This document shows positions 6,207-9,144 of a DNA stretch of 9,144 nucleotides, in pieces. Made by a program: the position numbers and the translations under genes. This DNA is from Clostridiales bacterium (GTDB lineage: Bacteria > Bacillota > Clostridia > Oscillospirales > UBA644), in NCBI GenBank assembly GCA_003343705.1, contig QAKR01000005.1, positions 1 through 9,144 on the forward strand, written 5' to 3'. How positions within the stretch are numbered: the first letter of the stretch is position 1; each line of letters opens with the position of its first letter. The notes under the pieces are model-generated. The model searched no databases. It was given only the letters and a program-made list of their open reading frames with translations, and was not told the DNA's origin.

Positions 6207-6646
6207 TGTGTGTTCTCCAATCTGCACTTTAATTCATAAAGTGCAGTCCTGTTTGAATCCCATTTCAGAATATCAATAGATTCATCATACGAAAGCCAAC
6301 GATATTCTGTATGTTCATGTGATAACAAAATATCATTACTACACTCAAACGCAAAACAATATTCTGGTAACACATATGTGTCAGCAGGCCACAAATTGCG
6401 GTGTTTTTCAGAAATACAATTTGCCGGAACATAGGTCATAAAAGTTAGTTTTAATAACTCATATGTTATCACACTGGATTCTTCAAAAATCTCACGTTTT
6501 GCCGCCTCATATGGCGATTCAGAATCCTCACCGCCTCCGGCAATGAATTGCCACCAGTCTGCATCAGTACGATTAAATACGCAAAACAAAGGACTATCAT
6601 CAACAAACTTATATGGTATCGCCAGTATCTGAAATGGTGCTCTCAT
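6203..6646 (-). CDS. Nudix hydrolase (NudB/dATP pyrophosphohydrolase-like)
   Basis: A 147-residue Nudix protein. The opening APFQILAIPY and the DWWQFIAGGGE segment resemble the dATP pyrophosphohydrolase/dihydroneopterin triphosphatase (NudB) group. The Nudix box spans 37-59: G37, E43, R51-E52, E55-E56. The final Gly of REUxEExGU is Ser here (EESSV). The catalytic glutamates are intact; E. coli NudB, as I recall it, is also altered at this position. The start ATG 6646 gives an ATGA overlap with the upstream nucleotidyltransferase stop (6643-6645), with GGGA about 6 nt upstream. An ATG-like start at 6670 would only add eight residues inside that gene. It likewise overlaps the double Nudix gene by 4 nt. 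The substrate may be a dNTP or pterin triphosphate, by family resemblance only. Confidence 0.85.
   Translation of the reverse strand: MRAPFQILAIPYKFVDDSPLFCVFNRTDADWWQFIAGGGEDSESPYEAAKREIFEESSVITYELLKLTFMTYVPANCISEKHRNLWPADTYVLPEYCFAFECSNDILLSHEHTEYRWLSYDESIDILKWDSNRTALYELKCRLENTQ
6215..6218 (-). promoter_or_regulatory. Ribosome binding site GGAG deciding the double Nudix start
   Basis: GGAG with an 8-nt spacer to ATG 6206. The GTG at 6227 lies upstream of this site and would place it inside the coding sequence. The ATG also forms an ATGA overlap with the preceding gene, as in the other junctions of the chain. Confidence 0.6.
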
Positions 6647-7230
6647 CTGTTTTCCCAAGCTTTTCTGCAATTTAAGATATAATTCTCAAGTTCAATAGGA
6701 GCATTGCTTTCAAGACGATTTAACACTTCTTCGATTATCTGAAAGTCAGTCATTTCCTCCGAAACGGTGCCTATACACTTTCTTCCCATCTTGCGAATAT
6801 CACTGGAGTAATTTGCGCCGCGTATATAGTGTTTACAGTTTGCAATCCAAAGTTTTAAAATATGTATAAACATATTATTTTCAAGACCGTTTTTCTGAAC
6901 TGTTGTTAAATGAGGAACAGACGTACAATTAAAATCAACGATACAAAAAGGGCAGTTATCATCAATTGCCACAGAAACAATATATTGCTCCGGAGCAAGA
7001 CTTTGTGCATAATCATACCACAGTACATTAAATTCTGCTGCTATAATATTCGGAAGATTCTTCATGAACATTCCGTTATCAAAGCCAGAAACATCTATTT
7101 TTATATCAATATCGGATAGTTTATCAGCTCTTCCATCAGCAAGGCTGCCATATAACAAACAACTCTTCACCTGAGGTAATGTTTGTATAAAATCAATTAT
7201 TTCTTTTGCTCTTATTTCTTGTAACAACAA
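6643..7230 (-). CDS. Pol-beta-superfamily nucleotidyltransferase
   Basis: A 195-residue protein with the nucleotidyltransferase core. GS at 28-29 in the segment LYGSLADGRADKLSD is followed by the metal-binding pair D40 and D42 (SDIDI), with a candidate third acid D99 (CIVDFN). This is the GS-x10-DxD layout of KNTase, ANT and MNT-type proteins, which transfer an NMP from NTP to a hydroxyl. The helical C-terminal half (about 110-195) could be an acceptor or accessory domain; I see no HEPN RxxxxH motif. The start is a TTG (7230, or 7227), since no ATG is in frame with the core. The ATG at 7234 is out of frame and its 13-codon ORF ends quickly. A GGAG at 7243-7240 lies 9 nt before TTG 7230. It overlaps the next Nudix by 4 nt. 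An antibiotic or metabolite adenylyltransferase role is possible, but the substrate is unknown. Confidence 0.78.
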   Translation of the reverse strand: MLLQEIRAKEIIDFIQTLPQVKSCLLYGSLADGRADKLSDIDIKIDVSGFDNGMFMKNLPNIIAAEFNVLWYDYAQSLAPEQYIVSVAIDDNCPFCIVDFNCTSVPHLTTVQKNGLENNMFIHILKLWIANCKHYIRGANYSSDIRKMGRKCIGTVSEEMTDFQIIEEVLNRLESNAPIELENYILNCRKAWENR

Positions 7231-7239
7231 ACATCTTCA

Positions 7240-7243
7240 CTCC
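7240..7243 (-). promoter_or_regulatory. Ribosome binding site GGAG for the TTG start at 7230
   Basis: GGAG lies 9 nt upstream of TTG 7230, and no in-frame ATG exists between the upstream TGA (7239-7237) and the core. It also lies 5 nt before an out-of-frame ATG (7234-7232) that opens a 13-codon ORF, so it may serve either. Confidence 0.45.
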
Positions 7244-7262
7244 ATTTCCAAAAACTAATACT

Positions 7263-8099
7263 TCATCTTTCATATCTTTCCCAATTCACTTCAAGCCATT
7301 TTGCCACTCCGTCTTCATCATTTGAAGCTATTATTCCTGTTGCAACCTTTTTAAGCTCCGGCACGGCATTTTCAACAGCATAACATTCATCAGCGGCTTT
7401 AAACATTTCTAAATCATTTTTCCCGTCACCGAAGCAAACTACTTTTTCACATTTTAAAAATGTTTTCAGTTGTAAAATTCCATGGGCTTTGGTTGCTTTT
7501 GCAGGCAGAATTTCAAGCCAATAAGTGTCACAATAAGCGTCAAGTTGTAAAATACAATGAAAACGTATATCAGACTTCAAGCTTTCATAAGCCGGTTCAA
7601 GATCTTTTTTATCGCCTATACAGGAAAAATAGAAGGTCTTCCCGTCTTTATCATAAACAGCTTTTGGGTCATCGGTTTCGTTTCTTCGAGGGTCGTTTTG
7701 CCTGCTGTCCAAGAAGAATTTCTTACCGTAGTTCATGTCGCCACGGAAAAACGTAAACTTTTCCGTCCCGTTAAAATCAGCATAAACAATCGGATTAATA
7801 CGGTTCTTTATCAAAACTTCTCTAACTGTTTTCACCTCATCACTATTAAAATAGTTTGAAAGGATTATTTTTTTTGTAACGCTATCCACAATAAATGCAC
7901 CGTTAAAAACAATCAACGGAACCTTTATTTTCAACTGAGAAGCAACCTTATCTGCCGTAAGCGAAGACCGGGCGGTGGCGTATGAAAAGCACATACCATC
8001 CCCGATTAATTTGTTTATAGTTTTCACGCTGTATTCAGAAAGCCGCTCTTCGCTGCGAAGAAGCGTTTTATCAAGGTCAGTTACAAATAAAGTTTTCAT
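7263..8099 (-). CDS. HAD-superfamily Cof-type phosphatase (HAD-IIB)
   Basis: A 278-residue hydrolase of the Cof/YidA-like group. Motif I is DLDKT at 8-12, with nucleophile D8 and acid/base D10. Motif II is T42 in ATARS (usually TGR). The motif III lysine is probably K201 (PAKATKAHG), and motif IV is GDGKND at 224-229. The Cof-type cap fills the segment from about 82 to 190. These enzymes dephosphorylate sugar phosphates or nucleotide-related substrates such as pyridoxal phosphate or FMN. Motif I here is DxDKT instead of the common DxDGT, which is a tolerated variation. The start ATG 8099 has AAGGA 9 nt upstream. It is the first gene of the transcription unit beginning at the promoter 8187-8215, with an 80-nt leader, and lies 32 nt before the nucleotidyltransferase start. 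Length is normal for the family; substrate unknown. Confidence 0.87.
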   Translation of the reverse strand: MKTLFVTDLDKTLLRSEERLSEYSVKTINKLIGDGMCFSYATARSSLTADKVASQLKIKVPLIVFNGAFIVDSVTKKIILSNYFNSDEVKTVREVLIKNRINPIVYADFNGTEKFTFFRGDMNYGKKFFLDSRQNDPRRNETDDPKAVYDKDGKTFYFSCIGDKKDLEPAYESLKSDIRFHCILQLDAYCDTYWLEILPAKATKAHGILQLKTFLKCEKVVCFGDGKNDLEMFKAADECYAVENAVPELKKVATGIIASNDEDGVAKWLEVNWERYER

Positions 8100-8186
8100 A
8101 AAAAATTATTCCTTATGCATTATATTTATAATTCAGTGTATCGTAAACATTTTCAGATCATTAAAAAATTTCTCCATGTGAATTTC

Positions 8187-8215
8187 ATTATACACTCTCC
8201 TGTCTAATTTTTCAA
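8187..8215 (-). promoter_or_regulatory. Sigma-A-type promoter for the HAD gene and the downstream run
   Basis: On the minus strand TTGAAA (8215-8210) is followed by exactly 17 nt and then TATAAT (8192-8187), a perfect -10 and a one-mismatch -35. Transcription should begin near 8180-8179, giving a leader of about 80 nt before ATG 8099. It sits in the 130-nt gap between the stop of the 68-residue protein (8230) and the HAD start, where no terminator hairpin is visible. Readthrough from the exporter side is therefore possible as well. The 17-nt spacer contains AGGAG, which happens to fall 8 nt upstream of a tiny ATG reading frame. Confidence 0.83.
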
Positions 8216-8229
8216 GCCGTAATATTCAT

Positions 8230-8436
8230 TTAAATCAAATCACTGTTTGCAAGCACAAACTTATATAGCTCGTCAAACTCGCAACCGCAGCTGCCGCACT
8301 CCTCATCTGCTTTTTTCACTGCTGAAATAAGCTCTTCTTTGTTTTTCTTTCCGTCAAGCCATTCCTGTGCCGGCGCTGCAATCAAATCCCAACCTGACTC
8401 TGCAAATTTCTCAATTATGCTTTGAATATCATTCAT
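8230..8436 (-). CDS. Small Cys-containing protein (CGSCGCEFDELY motif), unknown
   Basis: A 68-residue acidic, mostly helical protein. It has three cysteines near the C-terminus in CGSCGC (C47, C50, C52), followed by EFDELYK. The first half contains a conserved-looking GWDLIAAPAQEWLDG segment (15-29). I do not recognise a named family, although this looks like a small conserved protein of Clostridia. The cysteine pair could bind a metal; that is inference. There is no signal peptide or transmembrane segment. The start ATG 8436 has AGGAGA 8 nt upstream, and the gene lies 21 nt after the exporter stop, so it is probably co-transcribed with the ABC exporter as the last gene of its unit. The downstream gap contains the promoter of the next unit. 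Confidence that it is a real gene is good because of the spacing and ribosome binding site; function is open. Confidence 0.75.
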   Translation of the reverse strand: MNDIQSIIEKFAESGWDLIAAPAQEWLDGKKNKEELISAVKKADEECGSCGCEFDELYKFVLANSDLI

Positions 8437-8457
8437 TTGTACATTCTCCTTTTTTAC

Positions 8458-9144
8458 TTATATTACAACTGCTGTCTCAAAGTTTTTATTATATTTCTCC
8501 GCTTGCATATTAAACATCTCGGCGTATTTTCCGTTTTGGGCAATCAGGTCATTGTGGCTTCCGTTTTCAATCACCTCTCCGTCGGCAAACATATAAATCT
8601 TGTCGGCGTTACGTGTTGTTGAAAGCCTGTGGGAAATAAATATAACTGTTTTGTCTTTTGCGTATTCCGCAATAGAGCGATTAAGCTCAAACTCCGCAAT
8701 AGGGTCAAGAGCTGAGGATGGTTCATCCATTATAATTAAATCATAAGGATGTGCAAAAACTCTTGCAATTGCAATCTTTTGTGCTTCACCGCCGGAAAGA
8801 GATATTCCGTTGTCATCAAACTCTCGTGTCAGGTTAGCATATATCCCCTTATCAATAGTTTTCAGTTTCTCGGTAAAGGTTGCTCTGTCAAGGGCATCTA
8901 AAACGGTTTTTTCATCTTTTTTATCAAATTCACCGCCCATAACATTTTCAGCAATGGTCGCTGAAAATATTTTATAATCCTGGAAAACCGCACCTATATG
9001 TTTCCTGTAATAAGCCGGGTCAAAGTTTTTAATATTTTCCCCGTTCCAAAGAATTTGCCCGCTGTTAACATCATAAAGACGCATTAGAAGCTTAATCAAC
9101 GTGCTTTTCCCTGCCCCGTTATAGCCCACAATTGCTATTTTCTC
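8458..9144 (-). CDS. ABC transporter ATP-binding protein, probably MsbA-like exporter (C-terminal part, 5' end outside)
   Basis: Only the last 228 residues are seen; the frame stays open to the window edge, so this is not a true start. The nucleotide-binding domain is complete in its landmarks: Walker A GYNGAGKST at 7-15, Q-loop VFQDYKIF at about 53-60, ABC signature LSGGE at 116-120, Walker B LIIMDE at 136-141, D-loop SALD, and H-loop ISHR (H172). Placement close to Walker A suggests that upstream, outside the window, lies a permease domain as in fused TMD-NBD exporters. The sequence features FSATIAENV and GSHNDLIAQNGKYAEMF fit that exporter class. ABC exporters move lipids, peptides or drugs out of the cytoplasm using ATP; the cargo is unknown. 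The glutamine of LSGGQ is replaced by Glu, which occurs in this group. The stop is 21 nt before the small Cys protein. Confidence 0.88.
   Translation of the reverse strand, partial: EKIAIVGYNGAGKSTLIKLLMRLYDVNSGQILWNGENIKNFDPAYYRKHIGAVFQDYKIFSATIAENVMGGEFDKKDEKTVLDALDRATFTEKLKTIDKGIYANLTREFDDNGISLSGGEAQKIAIARVFAHPYDLIIMDEPSSALDPIAEFELNRSIAEYAKDKTVIFISHRLSTTRNADKIYMFADGEVIENGSHNDLIAQNGKYAEMFNMQAEKYNKNFETAVVI

Noticed and set aside
7557..7859. Plus-strand frames opposite the HAD gene
   Set aside because: Antisense shadows of a gene with four HAD motifs.
8100..8135. AU-only inverted repeat (AATTAT/ATAATT) before the HAD start
   Set aside because: Weak stem of A-T pairs only, likely chance in AT-rich leader DNA.
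8136..8177. Tiny minus-strand frame MEKFFNDLKMFTIH in the HAD leader
   Set aside because: It would start only about 3 nt after the predicted transcription start, without a ribosome binding site, and no attenuator hairpin is visible.

Overview
The window suggests a low-GC Gram-positive bacterium, most likely a Clostridia member (Oscillospiraceae/Lachnospiraceae-like). The reasons are AT-rich DNA, strong GGAG/AGGAGA ribosome binding sites, near-consensus sigma-A promoters, and families typical of these genomes (DUF1848, DUF3795, FlaR-like P-loop kinase, a small Cys-rich protein beside an ABC exporter). This placement rests on gene style only; there is no rRNA or tRNA in the window. Every gene I can support lies on the minus strand, so transcription runs from high to low coordinates.

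Layout, in order of transcription: (1) 9144-8230 holds the 3' part of an ABC exporter ATPase (open at the window edge) followed closely by a 68-residue protein with a CGSCGC motif. (2) A strong promoter at 8187-8215, in the only sizeable gap of the right half, starts a long run of 11 genes: HAD phosphatase, nucleotidyltransferase, Nudix, double Nudix, P-loop kinase, MazG-like pyrophosphohydrolase, DUF1848 iron-sulfur protein, APH-like kinase, TIM-barrel sugar isomerase-like protein, DUF3795 Cys-rich protein, a further Nudix, and a zinc-phospholipase-like protein. (The count is 12 with the HAD gene.) (3) A perfect 14-bp hairpin at 144-175 closes the run. (4) A second excellent promoter at 80-108 drives a new gene whose first eight codons (24-1) are in the window.

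The core from 7230 to 3541 is a chain of six genes in which each stop overlaps the next start (four ATGA overlaps and one 8-11 nt overlap), which implies translational coupling. Adjacent genes before and after are spaced by 32, 7 and 1 nt. Functionally the run carries four Nudix domains in three proteins, a MazG-type all-alpha NTP pyrophosphohydrolase, a P-loop kinase, a pol-beta-type nucleotidyltransferase, an APH-type kinase and a HAD phosphatase. Almost every member makes or breaks phosphoester/phosphoanhydride bonds on small molecules. The simplest reading is a metabolite or nucleotide house-cleaning and small-molecule modification operon. A more specific pathway or stress role is possible but cannot be shown from sequence alone. 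No mobile element, CRISPR array, tRNA or rRNA was seen.
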